Notes: generated by a model from the letters alone, not told the origin. A stretch of DNA of 64,000 bases from UBA6168 sp964423205 (GCA_964423205.1 CAYRDX010000001.1:62001-126000), one strand, 5' to 3'; positions 26,701 to 34,910 are shown, numbered from the stretch's first letter. Program-made: numbers and translations.

Positions 26701-26810
26701 AGGTGATTCTCGGCGGGTTGCTGAGTTCGACAGCCTTGAATATTTTCATCATTCCGGCAGTGTATTTTATCATTCAATCAAAAAGGAAGAACCATGATAC
26801 TACGATATAA
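23709..26810 (+). CDS. CzcA-like heavy-metal RND efflux permease
   Basis: A 1033-aa proton-driven inner-membrane pump of normal length. TM4 carries AIAIGVLVDDAIIDVENVL near residue 400, with the acidic residues expected of heavy-metal RND pumps. RTGRAESDEHAQGVNGSEID near residue 610 matches the CzcA-like branch rather than the CusA branch. GVATRNGILLVSRYD near residue 930 is the C-terminal repeat's TM10 region. The likely substrates are divalent ions such as Zn, Co, Cd or Ni; the exact ion is not visible. It starts 24 bp after the adaptor and overlaps the TolC-like gene by 17 bp. Confidence 0.93.
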   Translation: MLNRIIQYSLQNRLLVLAAAVLLLAWGSYTATRMEVDVFPDLTAPTVVVLTESHGMAPEEVEKLVTFPIESALNGATDVRRVRSSSSAGFSIVWVEFEWGTNIYTARQIVSERLPAVAQNLPSGVGNPTLAPQSSIMGEILLIAVTADSTSMMDVRTIADWNLRPRLLSTPGVANVIVVGGEYKQYQILANPFLMKHYGITLNELHRACQLSNQNSSGGFLNDFGNEYIVRGIARTTEISELGNIVVKTIQGAPVKISDVAEIKTGPAPKIGDGSMKGAPAVILTVSKQPNTNTLELTERLDVALSEIQTTLPPDVLIHSHIFRQSDFIEASIGNVERSLLEGSLFVIVVLFVFLMHFRTTIISLLAIPISLLFTVLVLRWIGFTINTMSLGGMAIAIGVLVDDAIIDVENVLKRLRENALKPAGEKQPPLKVIYNASIEIRASILNATLIIIAAFLPLFFLSGMEGRMLEPLGISFIVSLFASLIVALTVTPVLCSFLLTDENRLKRQAQGSWLERNLVRIYGIALKAFMRFKGALIAMALVVFGGSLALFFTLGRSFLPEFNEGSLVISAVSLPGISLEESNKIGTQVEQALLSIPEVKTTTRRTGRAESDEHAQGVNGSEIDAPFTLTDRSREEFMEEVREKLAGVTGANITIGQPIGHRIDHMLSGTRANIAIKLFGTDLNKMFTIANQIKSAIEGIEGLVDIAVEPQIEIPQLQIKGNREMLARYGITTAEFTEFVDVAMAGEKVGEVFEGEKRFDLILRYDDENRSTIEQVKNTLIDAGTGQKIPLAAVSDIHSASGPNTINRENVARKVVVSANVAERDLRGVVNDIQDAIAQNVQLPEGYHIEYGGQFESEAAASKSLLIASLIALFVILLLLYMEFKDLTLAGIILLNLPLALIGGVLSVWLTSGILSIPAIIGFITLFGVATRNGILLVSRYDALRQEGLGLYDTVIKGSLDRLTPILMTALTAALALIPLALAGDEPGNEIQSPMAKVILGGLLSSTALNIFIIPAVYFIIQSKRKNHDTTI

Positions 26811-27975
26811 ACCGCTTTGTGCCTTGCTGCTCCTTGCCGTCAGTCTCCCGGCACAAAATAACCTCGACCAGTTGCTTGTATCCGTACAGGCAAACAATAA
26901 ATCCATACTGGCCGAACAACGCAGAATCGAAGCAAGTAAAGCCTTCCTTCAAACAGGACTATCCCTGCCCGATCCATCGGTAACACTCGACTGGATGAAG
27001 GGCTTTCCCAATTCGGCAGGCAACCAGACCGACCTTACCGCAGCTCAGGCTTTCGATTTTCCGACCACTTACAAATACCGCCGGGAAGTGGCGGATTTGA
27101 AAACGACGCAAACCGCTTACGAAAGCGAACTCCTGCGAAAGAACATCCTTTTGGAAGCCAAGCTCACGGCTTTGCACCTGGTTTACCTGAACAAACGCAG
27201 GGTGGAACTGGCAAGGCGGCAGGCAAGTGCACAGCAGTTTTTTGACAATTATCAGAAAAAGCTGGAGCAGCAGGACGCCACCATCCTTGACGTGAATAAA
27301 GCCCGGTTACTGCTTGTCAATTTGCAGGTCGCCCAACAATTGCTGGAATCGGAAATCGACGCCAACCTGCAAAACCTGGCCGGGCTGAATGGCGGCAACC
27401 CGGTCGTTTTCACCGATACTGTTTACCCACCCGTACCGGAATTATCCGATTTTCAAATCCTGGCACTAACTGTCGAGCAGAATGACCCAGCGATGAAATA
27501 TTTGCAAATGCAACGTCAAATTGGCGAGGCAGAAGCAAAACTGACGAAAGCCCAACTGTTGCCTAAGTTTGAAGCAGGCTATCGATACCAGGGATTGTTG
27601 GAGCAAAATTTTCATGGTGTTCATGCGGGTGTGAGCGTGCCGCTTTGGGAAAATAAAAAGCGCCTGAACTATTCATCTGTGCAGTTGCTGGAATACGATG
27701 CCCGCATTGAAGAGCAACGAACCTTGCGTTATAACGAAATCAAACGACTCTTCGAGCAGTACCGGGCATCGCAAAATAATTATGAGAATTACCGGGAAAA
27801 TCTCCGTGCGGTTTCATCAGGAGTCTTGCTCGACAAGGCATTACAAGCAGGGCAAATCACGGTGCTGGAGTATTTTTTGGAAACGACGCTGTATTATGAG
27901 AGTGTGGACAGGTTGATGGAGTTGGAGGCACAGTGGCAGAAGGTGGGGGCGAAGTTGATGAAGTTCAAACTTTGA
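26794..27975 (+). CDS. TolC-family outer-membrane efflux protein
   Basis: A 393-aa protein with a signal peptide (LCALLLLAVSLPAQN) and the paired helical repeats of outer-membrane efflux proteins (LLVSVQANNKSILAEQRRIEAS; SEIDANLQNLAGLNGG; QILALTVEQNDPAMKYL). It should form the outer channel for the CzcA-like pump. Its start overlaps the pump's last codons by 17 bp, so the three genes 22158-27975 form one operon. It is not Met-rich, unlike the first TolC-like protein in this window, in keeping with a different ion. Confidence 0.9.
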   Translation: MILRYKPLCALLLLAVSLPAQNNLDQLLVSVQANNKSILAEQRRIEASKAFLQTGLSLPDPSVTLDWMKGFPNSAGNQTDLTAAQAFDFPTTYKYRREVADLKTTQTAYESELLRKNILLEAKLTALHLVYLNKRRVELARRQASAQQFFDNYQKKLEQQDATILDVNKARLLLVNLQVAQQLLESEIDANLQNLAGLNGGNPVVFTDTVYPPVPELSDFQILALTVEQNDPAMKYLQMQRQIGEAEAKLTKAQLLPKFEAGYRYQGLLEQNFHGVHAGVSVPLWENKKRLNYSSVQLLEYDARIEEQRTLRYNEIKRLFEQYRASQNNYENYRENLRAVSSGVLLDKALQAGQITVLEYFLETTLYYESVDRLMELEAQWQKVGAKLMKFKL

Positions 27976-28079
27976 TTGCATTGACGTGGACCTGTAAAAC
28001 AGAACTTAGATTTGACTGGCTTACCCGATATTAAATCGCCAAATTTGAAAATCAATTTTAAACACCAAAATTCATTGTT

Positions 28080-28305
28080 ATGAAAAAACTCATTTTCCTT
28101 TTCTCAGCCATGGTACTGTTCAGCAGCCATGATATGTTTTTGAAAATGGGAATCTATTTTCTGAAACCCAATAGCCCGGCAACTATCAAACTCTTCAATA
28201 GTACCTTCGACAAAAGCGAAAACGTCATCTCGCAAGCGCATGAAAGACGGCAGCCTTATTTTTTAGCCATCATACCTGGAGTTATTTGGACAAACTGGAG
28301 TCTTA
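28080..28305 (+). pseudogene. Truncated copy of the DUF4198 gene at 30664
   Basis: The first 52 residues (MKKLIFLFSAMVLFSSHDM ... KPNSPATIKLFNSTFDKSE) closely match the start of the intact gene at 30664, and the 25 bp upstream are also similar. After about 28235 the match stops. The frame then runs through SHHTWSYLDKLES-like sequence in another phase and into the end of the minus-strand DUF4276 gene. Only the signal peptide and the first strand remain, so no function is expected. Its position directly after the pump operon is where the intact gene would be expected. Confidence 0.75.
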
Positions 28306-29013
28306 TCAATCTTTTTCAGAAGCCAACGCTTCGAGCGATGAAACCCAGGCATCAAAATGTGGATTCCGCTCCCGCATCCTGTCAATTCCAATTTCTATGG
28401 CAATAATTGGCCCCCAGGTAGACTTGGAATCTTCATACTCCGGATAGTACTTGATGATGCGTTTGGAAGGGGCGCTATGTTGGCCTTGATTGACTTCTTC
28501 CGGTTCTAAATCGCCAATGTCCCTGTTTAACTGAGCAAGCCTGTTTGCAGGATGCAACCCTTTGAATGCTTCGTTTATAATAGATGTATCAGTCAGCAAA
28601 AGCGCTTCGTATTCGTGCAACTGAACATAAGGAATGAACCGGTAACTGGCAGGGAATTCTTCCTTTAGTTTCCCTTCCAGGTAAGCAGCCCTGTCAGGTC
28701 CGTTGGTTTGAGCGTTAAAGCCAGCGACCCATTCCGGTTTCTGTTGATATGGGAAAGCATAAAGGTCAACCATCGTGGTTACATAGCAGTCCTGTTGATT
28801 GGCGGATTCCAACAACCAAAGCTTAATGTCTTTCAGCAAATGGTCAACCTTATCCAAGCCACCCCGGAATATTTTGTTTTTACGTCTGTCCCGGCGGGTA
28901 GTCACGCTATGGGCATCCACATAAACGCCTTTTTCGGCAAGGTAGGGTTTCAATACATCATCTACGAAATTCTTCTCCGTAGGGCCTTCTGTGATGACAT
29001 GTACTGTTGCCAT
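28306..29013 (-). CDS. DUF4276 (TOPRIM-like) protein
   Basis: A 235-aa protein that opens with VHVITEGPTEKNFVDDVL, the DUF4276 signature with an acidic TOPRIM-like residue (E9), and continues to TMVDLYAFP (D83). HEYEALLLTD near residue 150 is also typical. TOPRIM-like folds bind Mg and cut or process nucleic acid. It follows an AAA ATPase gene by 6 bp on the same strand. Similar ATPase plus TOPRIM pairs (OLD-like, PARIS-type) act in phage defence; this assignment is by analogy. The gene's 3' end abuts the truncated DUF4198 copy. Confidence 0.82.
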   Translation of the reverse strand: MATVHVITEGPTEKNFVDDVLKPYLAEKGVYVDAHSVTTRRDRRKNKIFRGGLDKVDHLLKDIKLWLLESANQQDCYVTTMVDLYAFPYQQKPEWVAGFNAQTNGPDRAAYLEGKLKEEFPASYRFIPYVQLHEYEALLLTDTSIINEAFKGLHPANRLAQLNRDIGDLEPEEVNQGQHSAPSKRIIKYYPEYEDSKSTWGPIIAIEIGIDRMRERNPHFDAWVSSLEALASEKD

Positions 29014-29019
29014 AACTGA

Positions 29020-30126
29020 TTAGGGTTGGCCGCCAATGACATTTTTCTCCCAAAGTTCGCTGAGTGAATATTCTTCAAGCCAATGCTCGAGTTCAGCGCT
29101 GGACAGGTGTTTAAATTCGGAAGTCCTGCCATTGCGCTCCACAACAATAACATCCTCTGGTTCGAACATATCTACCAACGCCGGAGATTGGGTGGAGATA
29201 AACAACTGACAATGCCTCGATGCAGTTTTAATCATACCAGCCAATGACTCAATGGCGGATGGGTGCAGTCCTAACTCCGGCTCATCAATAAATATGACCG
29301 CAGGAAGCGATTGGTAAGGTTGGCTCAATAAAGCGACCAGGGCTATATAGCGCAGCATCCCGTCCGATGCCAGCGAGGCATCGAACACCTTTGAAGACCC
29401 CTTTTCCTTCCAACGGAGCAATACAAACCCCTTTTCCGCCTCTAAAACAAAATCGTCAAAATAAGGAAGTATCATCCGCAAGTGCTGCACAACCCGCTTG
29501 TAATCATTCGAATGCTCCCGGTAAAGGCGGTAGAGAAAACTGCCAAGGTTGTTCCCATTTTCTTTTAACCACCTGCCATCATTAACTGACCACCTGTTGC
29601 GGATAGGCGCTTTGGGAGAGGTGTTGTGAAACTGGTAAACGATAACTTTACGGAGCAGATTAAAAATCGTACGCACGGTGCTGTCATCACTCTGCCGTTC
29701 AAACAACCTTGATTCCTTATGACCTGCTCCCATCGAAATCCAATTGGGATTTACTGTTCTCACATCGTTCCTTGAAAAACGCACCTTTTCGTCCGCAAAA
29801 AATAGAATATCACCTGCACCATGTACAAGTCTTGCTGCATATTCATTCAAGCCGGATTCAGTTTCCAATATCAGGTTCCAATCAATTTCACGGGTAACTT
29901 CCGGTCCGTCGAATAAAAGCGATGAACCATACCCCGCATCAGCGATGAAGTTCTGAAATTGGTCAACCGATGCCACACACCAGGACAGCATACGGAAAAA
30001 GCCAATAAAATTAGACTTTCCTGCCCCATTGGCCCCAATGAGGATATTGATTTGCGAAGGCTGAAAACCATCGAGGCTTTCTATGCTTTTGAAGCCCTTT
30101 ATGGATAGCTCCTTTATGTTGACCAT
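29020..30126 (-). CDS. AAA family ATPase (AAA_21/ABC-like), partner of DUF4276
   Basis: A 368-aa ATPase from ATG 30126 (MVNIKELSIKGFKSIESL); the frame is open to 30177 but MVNI is the usual start. Walker A is GANGAGKS (31-38). An ABC-like signature lies in SDGMLRYIALVALL, Walker B is VIFIDEPELGLHP, and the switch His is in ISTQSPALVDMF. This build is shared with the OLD/RecF-like ATPases. Paired with DUF4276 it probably senses a trigger and controls the TOPRIM-like partner (inference). The pair lies inside a metal-efflux cluster on the opposite strand to it, which marks it as an insertion. Confidence 0.87.
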   Translation of the reverse strand: MVNIKELSIKGFKSIESLDGFQPSQINILIGANGAGKSNFIGFFRMLSWCVASVDQFQNFIADAGYGSSLLFDGPEVTREIDWNLILETESGLNEYAARLVHGAGDILFFADEKVRFSRNDVRTVNPNWISMGAGHKESRLFERQSDDSTVRTIFNLLRKVIVYQFHNTSPKAPIRNRWSVNDGRWLKENGNNLGSFLYRLYREHSNDYKRVVQHLRMILPYFDDFVLEAEKGFVLLRWKEKGSSKVFDASLASDGMLRYIALVALLSQPYQSLPAVIFIDEPELGLHPSAIESLAGMIKTASRHCQLFISTQSPALVDMFEPEDVIVVERNGRTSEFKHLSSAELEHWLEEYSLSELWEKNVIGGQP

Positions 30127-30184
30127 GTTAATGTGATTTGCTGTTTCCCGAAGTTCAAACACTGAACTAATCCACAAAACTAAG

Positions 30185-30219
30185 CAAATATATTTGCGCT
30201 TTCCTTCACATGGGACAAA
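30185..30219 (-). promoter_or_regulatory. Promoter with overlapping palindrome for the ATPase/DUF4276 pair
   Basis: On minus, TTTG (30219-30216) and TATATTTG (30192-30185) match the Bacteroidota promoter. The -7 box is inside the perfect palindrome GCAAATATATTTGC (30184-30197), a possible operator. The spacer from 30220 to 30477 holds no gene that I can name. Confidence 0.5.
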
Positions 30220-30477
30220 GCGTTATCTGGCCGTTTTCAGGCTGAGCACTGTGGCCCAAAGTGTCCACCAGCAACTCAACTCTTTCACCAATAACGCTTC
30301 CGTCAATTTCCCAAACTTTCTCAATGATTCAGCCACATCTCCTGGCTCTCTGGGTTGCACCTGAAGCCATTTAAATTGAAGTCTTTTGGACTTCCACGGA
30401 ATTTGCTAAAGAACCATCTAAATTTGGCGGGTCACGCTTCAGATTGTGGCTTGTTCACTTATTTGAGAAAACTTATT
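30220..30477. other. Spacer upstream of element A copy 2
   Basis: A plus-strand frame (FRLSTVAQSVHQQLNSFTNN) looks protein-like but has no start and is short. No gene, terminator or repeat that I can name. Confidence 0.35.
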
Positions 30478-30636
30478 GAGTCCACTCCGAAAAGTCACTT
30501 TTAGTAAAATCAACCATCAAAGTTGATTTTGAATATTTTAAACTTTACTGAAAATAAGCGAGTTGTGAATTTGTCAAATTTTAAAAATTTTAAAAATTTG
30601 ACAAATTTCCCCATTTCGACTTTTCAGAGTGGGCTC
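30478..30636. mobile_element. MITE-like element A, copy 2, with 6-bp target duplication
   Basis: Ends GAGTCCACTCCGAAAAGTC (30478) and GACTTTTCAGAGTGGGCTC (to 30636) are inverted repeats. CTTATT flanks it at 30472-30477 and 30637-30642. It is inverted relative to copy 1 (9734-10016). Its centre holds a palindrome of about 38 bp (TTTGTCAAATTTTAAAAA and complement), where copy 1 has element B. No coding frame. Confidence 0.85.
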
Positions 30637-30663
30637 CTTATTTAAACATCAAAACTAATAGTC

Positions 30664-31614
30664 ATGAAAAAACTCGTTATTCTTTCCGCCGCCATCGTAC
30701 TGTTCAGCAGCCACGATATGTTTTTGAAATTGGGCACCTATTTCCACCAGCCCAACACCCCGGCTACCATCAAACTTTTCAATGGCACTTTTGATAAAAG
30801 TGAAAACGTCATCGCCCGCAGCCGTATGAAGGACGTGAGCCTCGTTGGCAACGGTGTGCGTTCGAACCCTGATACTTCGGATTGGACTGAAATAGATAGC
30901 ACCATCACCGTGCTGAACTTCAACACTGGCGAAGCGGGAACATGGGTTGCCGGGCTTTCCACCTACCCGAAAAACATCGAACTTACTGGCGATGAATTCA
31001 ACGAGTACCTGGAACACGATGGCGTGCTCGATATGCTCGAGTGGCGCAGACAGAACAACGCCCTCGGTGAAAAGGCTGTAGAGAAATACTCCAAACATGT
31101 AAAGGCCATTTTTCAGGTCGGCGACAAAAAAACAGATGACTGGAAAACGGTGCTGGATTACCCCATCGAGTTTGTGCCGGAGAGCAACCCCTACGATTTG
31201 AAACCTGGCGGCTCCCTAAAGGTCAAGCTACTCTGGAACGGCCAACCACTGCCCAACCAACTTGTGTACACAGGCTCGGACGGCGCAGGCCATGAGCATA
31301 GCCACGAGACCGGTTCGGAGGAGGAGCACCATCATGACGCCACTCAACTCCGCACCGAGGCCAACGGAATCGTCACGCTGAAAGACGTCACTGAGGGGCA
31401 ATGGTACCTGCGCACCATCCACATGGAATTGTCAAAAGAAGAAGGGCTGACACATGAGTCTAACTGGGCGACCCTGACTTTTGAAGTCGGACACGGGCAC
31501 AGCCATGACAATGGGAACCACACACACAGCCATGGCATCCCCTCATGGGCATACTGGCTTGGCGGATTGGTGGTGGTTGCAGGATTGTTTTTTTGGGTTA
31601 AACGAAAAAAATAG
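30664..31614 (+). CDS. DUF4198-type periplasmic protein with His-rich loop
   Basis: A 316-aa protein with an N-terminal hydrophobic signal, a DUF4198-like core (KLGTYFHQPNTPATIKLFNGTF, NPYDLKPGGSLKVKLLWNGQPL, TEANGIVTLKDVTEGQWYLRTI), His-rich loops (HEHSHETGSEEEHHHD and GHGHSHDNGNHTHSHG), and a C-terminal membrane helix followed by KRKK. DUF4198 proteins are linked to Ni/Co and other metal uptake or efflux. Here the likely role is metal binding at the membrane in partnership with the upstream efflux operon. A truncated copy lies at 28080, on the other side of the ATPase/DUF4276 cassette. Confidence 0.82.
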   Translation: MKKLVILSAAIVLFSSHDMFLKLGTYFHQPNTPATIKLFNGTFDKSENVIARSRMKDVSLVGNGVRSNPDTSDWTEIDSTITVLNFNTGEAGTWVAGLSTYPKNIELTGDEFNEYLEHDGVLDMLEWRRQNNALGEKAVEKYSKHVKAIFQVGDKKTDDWKTVLDYPIEFVPESNPYDLKPGGSLKVKLLWNGQPLPNQLVYTGSDGAGHEHSHETGSEEEHHHDATQLRTEANGIVTLKDVTEGQWYLRTIHMELSKEEGLTHESNWATLTFEVGHGHSHDNGNHTHSHGIPSWAYWLGGLVVVAGLFFWVKRKK

Positions 31615-31658
31615 AAGCCTTACGAGGTTAAGTTTCTTTAGCATAAACACTTTCATAC

Positions 31659-31698
31659 AAATGCCGGCCTCCCTGTTAGTTTGTGGGGGCCGGCATTT
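31659..31698 (+). terminator. Hairpin after the DUF4198 gene
   Basis: AAATGCCGGCC (31659-31669) pairs with GGCCGGCATTT (31688-31698), and the stem extends by three more pairs inward. Only a weak T-run follows, so it may serve both strands. Confidence 0.65.
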
Positions 31699-31781
31699 CA
31701 TTGATAATTTCCTTATCCAAAATACCTTCCTGTTTAAGGTTTAAGGCATCGTCAGTCAATCCACTGCCTACTGCCTATTGA

Positions 31782-33650
31782 CTACCGCCTACTGACCTCC
31801 GGTTCCTCCAATTCCCGCATTTTTTCAATCATTTTGACCAATTCCGCACGGTAGCCGTATTCGTCTTTGCCCAGTGCAGACTTTGCCAGTTTGGCGGCAT
31901 GGGCATAAGTGGCATTTGCTTTAAACTCGGAGTCGCGCAGCAACATGCCGAATTCTGCCACAGACGCAGCGAAGCGGAAGTTGTCGGAAGTTTTAATCTC
32001 ATCTTTTGAATAGGACACAGCCTTTTCAATCAGCATACTCTTATCTCCGTCCGGCTTTTTGTAGCGCAATTTGATGGTGAGCCATTCATCCGTTTTTCCG
32101 GCTGATTTTTCGACATCAGTCTTTTGGTATTTCAATTCGTCAACTGTGCCGAGATAGGGGCTTTTCACACCGGCGGGAATGATTTCGTACAGTGCCGTGA
32201 CCCTGTGGCCACTGCCCAGTTCGCCTGCGTCTTTCTTATCGTCGTTGAAATCCTCTTTGTTCAGCAGGCGGTTTTCATAACCAATGAGGCGGTAGCCCTG
32301 AACCTTGGCAGGGTTGAATTCTATCTGGATTTTCACGTCTTTGGCAATGGTGAACAGCGTGCCCGAAAATTCATTAACCAGCACTTTTCTGCTTTCGCTG
32401 ATGTTGTCGATGTAGTAGTGGTTGCCATTGCCCGCACCAGCGAGCTTTTGCATTTTGTTGTCTTTGTAATTGCCCATACCGTAACCGAGGATGGTCAGAA
32501 AAACGCCGCTTTCTCTTTCCATTTCAATCAATCGCACCAATTCTCCGTCGCTGCTCGTGCCGACGTTGAAATCGCCGTCTGTACAAAGTATGACCCGGTT
32601 GTTGCCCTCTTTGGCGAAATTTTCCCCTGCAATCTGATAGGCCATTTTGATTCCTGCTGCACCGGCAGTGGAACCACCTGCTTCCAGTCTTTCAATGGCT
32701 TCCAGTATTTTTTGCCGGTCAGTTCCCGGGGTAGAAGATAACACAGTTCCGGCAGCTCCCGCATACACAACAATGGCGACACGATCCTGCTTGCGCAATT
32801 GATTCACCAGCATTTTGAGGGAAGACTTGACAAGAGGAAGTTTGTTGAAATCCTGCATGCTGCCCGATACGTCGATGAGGAATACCAGGTTGGAAGGAGG
32901 CAGGTTTTCAGTCGGTAGTTTCTTTCCCTGCAAACCAATGAGCAACAACTTGTTCTGATCATTCCAGGGCGAAGTGCCAATTTCGGTTACCACTTCGAAG
33001 GGTTGGTTACTATTAGGCTGCGGGTATTCATAGTCGAAGTAATTGACCATTTCTTCAATGCGAACGGCATCCATCGGTGGCTTTTGGCCATTTTGGATGA
33101 ACCGGCGGATATTGCTGTAAGAGGCTGCATCCACATCTATGGAAAAGGTGGACAGCGGATTCTGAGTGACCTCGAAAAAGCGGTTTTCGTTTATCACATC
33201 GTAATCTTCTGTGTTATGGGCAGGGTAAGGGTCCATGGAATGTGCCATATAAGGTGCTGACATCATGGCATCACTTCTGCTGAAAATGCCCCGGTTGGCT
33301 TTAATTTTACCGTAACCGGTGACCATCACTTCTTCCAGTTTCATTGGGGCGGAGTACATGGTTACTTTGATGAAATCCCCCTCGCAGGCTTTTTTTACTT
33401 CCTGACTTTCATAACCCACCAGACTTACTGAAAGGGTTTCACAACGGCTTTTAACTTTGAGTTCAAACTCGCCGTTGTAATCAGTAACTGTTCCGTTTTG
33501 GGTGTTTTTCACAACGACAGTGGCGCCGGCTATCGCTGTTCCATATTTGTCACTGACTTTACCTTTAAGGGTATGGGTATTGTCTGGACTACCTGTGTAC
33601 ACGGCTGCAAGGCAGGTAAATGCTATCAGGTTTATCAAAATCGTTTTCAT
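31782..33650 (-). CDS. VWA-domain protein with CarboxypepD_reg domain (YfbK-like)
   Basis: A 622-aa exported protein. After the signal peptide, residues about 27-105 form a carboxypeptidase-regulatory-like domain (LKGKVSDKYGTAIAGATVVVKN) ending in the EEVMVTGYG motif usual in Bacteroidota. A vWF-A-leading domain (NPLSTFSIDVDAASYSNIRRF) and the VWA domain follow; VFLIDVSGSMQDFN near residue 265 is the metal-binding MIDAS motif. DUF3520 closes the protein. Such proteins probably act in cell-envelope complexes; the ligand is unknown. In many Bacteroidota it lies next to the sigma factor and TonB-fusion genes that are found here at 35575-37478. Confidence 0.88.
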   Translation of the reverse strand: MKTILINLIAFTCLAAVYTGSPDNTHTLKGKVSDKYGTAIAGATVVVKNTQNGTVTDYNGEFELKVKSRCETLSVSLVGYESQEVKKACEGDFIKVTMYSAPMKLEEVMVTGYGKIKANRGIFSRSDAMMSAPYMAHSMDPYPAHNTEDYDVINENRFFEVTQNPLSTFSIDVDAASYSNIRRFIQNGQKPPMDAVRIEEMVNYFDYEYPQPNSNQPFEVVTEIGTSPWNDQNKLLLIGLQGKKLPTENLPPSNLVFLIDVSGSMQDFNKLPLVKSSLKMLVNQLRKQDRVAIVVYAGAAGTVLSSTPGTDRQKILEAIERLEAGGSTAGAAGIKMAYQIAGENFAKEGNNRVILCTDGDFNVGTSSDGELVRLIEMERESGVFLTILGYGMGNYKDNKMQKLAGAGNGNHYYIDNISESRKVLVNEFSGTLFTIAKDVKIQIEFNPAKVQGYRLIGYENRLLNKEDFNDDKKDAGELGSGHRVTALYEIIPAGVKSPYLGTVDELKYQKTDVEKSAGKTDEWLTIKLRYKKPDGDKSMLIEKAVSYSKDEIKTSDNFRFAASVAEFGMLLRDSEFKANATYAHAAKLAKSALGKDEYGYRAELVKMIEKMRELEEPEVSRR

Positions 33651-33765
33651 GCCTAAAATTTATTGGTGAAAATTGGAAAGACGGTGGTAGGATGCAACGG
33701 CTTATGGAGATTACACAAAGCGGCAGGTTTTTTTCGTAAGTTTGAACGCTGCTTACTGGATTATA

Positions 33766-33796
33766 GAATTCCGAAATCTTGGAGATTTCGGAATTC
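33766..33796. repeat. 14-bp perfect hairpin
   Basis: GAATTCCGAAATCT, a 3-nt loop, then AGATTTCGGAATTC. No T-run on either side. It lies 116 bp upstream of the VWA gene start; role unknown. Confidence 0.6.
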
Positions 33797-33825
33797 CATA
33801 CAGAAAGCAATAAACTCACAGCCCT

Positions 33826-33912
33826 ATGGAAAATCAGGATATCCGTTGGAAACAGCGTTTTTCGAATTATAAAAAGGCTCTGGCTCAATTTGAAAAATTT
33901 ATTAGCAATTAG
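33826..33912 (+). pseudogene. N-terminal fragment of an HI0074-type nucleotidyltransferase partner
   Basis: ATG 33826 opens a 28-codon frame (MENQDIRWKQRFSNYKKALA...) that matches the start of HI0074-type substrate-binding proteins, the helical partners of small nucleotidyltransferases. It stops at TAG 33910-33912, just before a half copy of element B. The remaining three quarters of the gene are missing, so it is a remnant. An intact nucleotidyltransferase gene without this partner lies at 35203. Confidence 0.6.
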
Positions 33913-33920
33913 TTCTTTTT

Positions 33921-33984
33921 AGTGACTTTGTGGCAATATAAATCACTGGTCGGTTAAACAGATTTTGACTTATGATACAGCCTC
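33921..33984. mobile_element. Half copy of MITE-like element B
   Basis: AGTGACTTTGTGGCAATATA, then ...ACTTATGATACAGCCTC, match the right half of 9766-9923. The left half is absent. Confidence 0.6.
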
Positions 33985-34016
33985 TAACTGTGGCGGATTA
34001 GCCATAATTAGAAATC

Positions 34017-34044
34017 TTAATTACCCCGAATTCGGGGTAATTAA
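34017..34044. promoter_or_regulatory. 28-bp perfect palindrome upstream of the KilA-N gene
   Basis: TTAATTACCCCGAA is followed directly by its complement TTCGGGGTAATTAA. It ends 35 bp before ATG 34080, where a repressor site would be expected. It has no loop and no T-run, so it is more likely a DNA operator than a terminator. Confidence 0.55.
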
Positions 34045-34079
34045 AAGTAACGGGCTTGAGACCTTTAATAATTTATATC

Positions 34080-34910
34080 ATGGCTAAGAATAAAACTATC
34101 AGTGTAAAGGGAACTCAAATTGCTATTCTGTCTGAGAGCAACAAGGATGAATACATTTCGCTAACCGACATTGCCCGCTACCGTGATTCAGAAAGAAGCG
34201 ATTACATTCTTCAAAACTGGTTGCGAACCCGAAGCACTATTGAATTTGTTGGTTTGTGGGAGCAGTTCAATAACCCCAATTTTAATTCCATCGAATTCGA
34301 TGGAATTAAAAATCAGGCAGGATCAAACAGCTTTTCTCTTACACCCAAAAGGTGGATTGAAGCCACCAATGCCATTGGGATAATTTCGAGAACCGGTAAA
34401 TACGGTGGCACATTTGCCCATCGCGACATCGCATTTGAGTTCGCTACCTGGATAAGTGCGGAATTCAAATTTTACTTCATCAAAGAATTTCAACGCCTCA
34501 AAGCCGATGAGAACGACAGGTTAAAACTTGAATGGAATCTGCAACGCACATTGGCAAAGGTGAATTACCACATTCACACCGATGCCATCAAAGAACACCT
34601 GATACCGCCAACACTGTCAAAAGAGAAAATAAATTTTGTGTATGCCGATGAAGCCGATATGCTCAATGTCGCTTTATTCGGAACCACAGCAAAGCAATGG
34701 AGAGATGCCAATCCAAAAGCGGAAGGTAACATTCGTGATGCTGCAACGATTGACCAATTAGTTGTTCTTTCAAACATGGAAAGTATCAATGCCGTTTTGA
34801 TTCATCAGGGCTTACCGCAAAATGAACGGCTGATGCAATTGAACAAAATTGCCATCACCCAAATGAAATCGCTGGTAAATCGTCCAAGCACGATTAAAAA
34901 GATGAAATGA
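34080..34910 (+). CDS. KilA-N domain protein
   Basis: A 276-aa protein starting MAKNKTISVKGTQI (an in-frame ATG at 34056 is less likely because it adds unconserved residues). The KilA-N DNA-binding domain covers about residues 15-120: YISLTDIARYRDSERSDYILQ, WIEATNAIGIISRTGKYGGTFA, HRDIAFEFATWISAEFKFYF. The rest (LKLEWNLQRTLAKVNYHIHT, NRPSTIKKMK) is the usual bacterial C-terminal extension. KilA-N proteins come from phages and mobile elements and bind DNA; in bacteria the role is unclear. The palindrome just upstream is a possible autoregulatory site. Confidence 0.88.
   Translation: MAKNKTISVKGTQIAILSESNKDEYISLTDIARYRDSERSDYILQNWLRTRSTIEFVGLWEQFNNPNFNSIEFDGIKNQAGSNSFSLTPKRWIEATNAIGIISRTGKYGGTFAHRDIAFEFATWISAEFKFYFIKEFQRLKADENDRLKLEWNLQRTLAKVNYHIHTDAIKEHLIPPTLSKEKINFVYADEADMLNVALFGTTAKQWRDANPKAEGNIRDAATIDQLVVLSNMESINAVLIHQGLPQNERLMQLNKIAITQMKSLVNRPSTIKKMK

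Noticed and set aside
32124..32741. 205-codon plus-strand ORF inside the VWA gene
   Set aside because: Shadow of the conserved VWA domain on the other strand.
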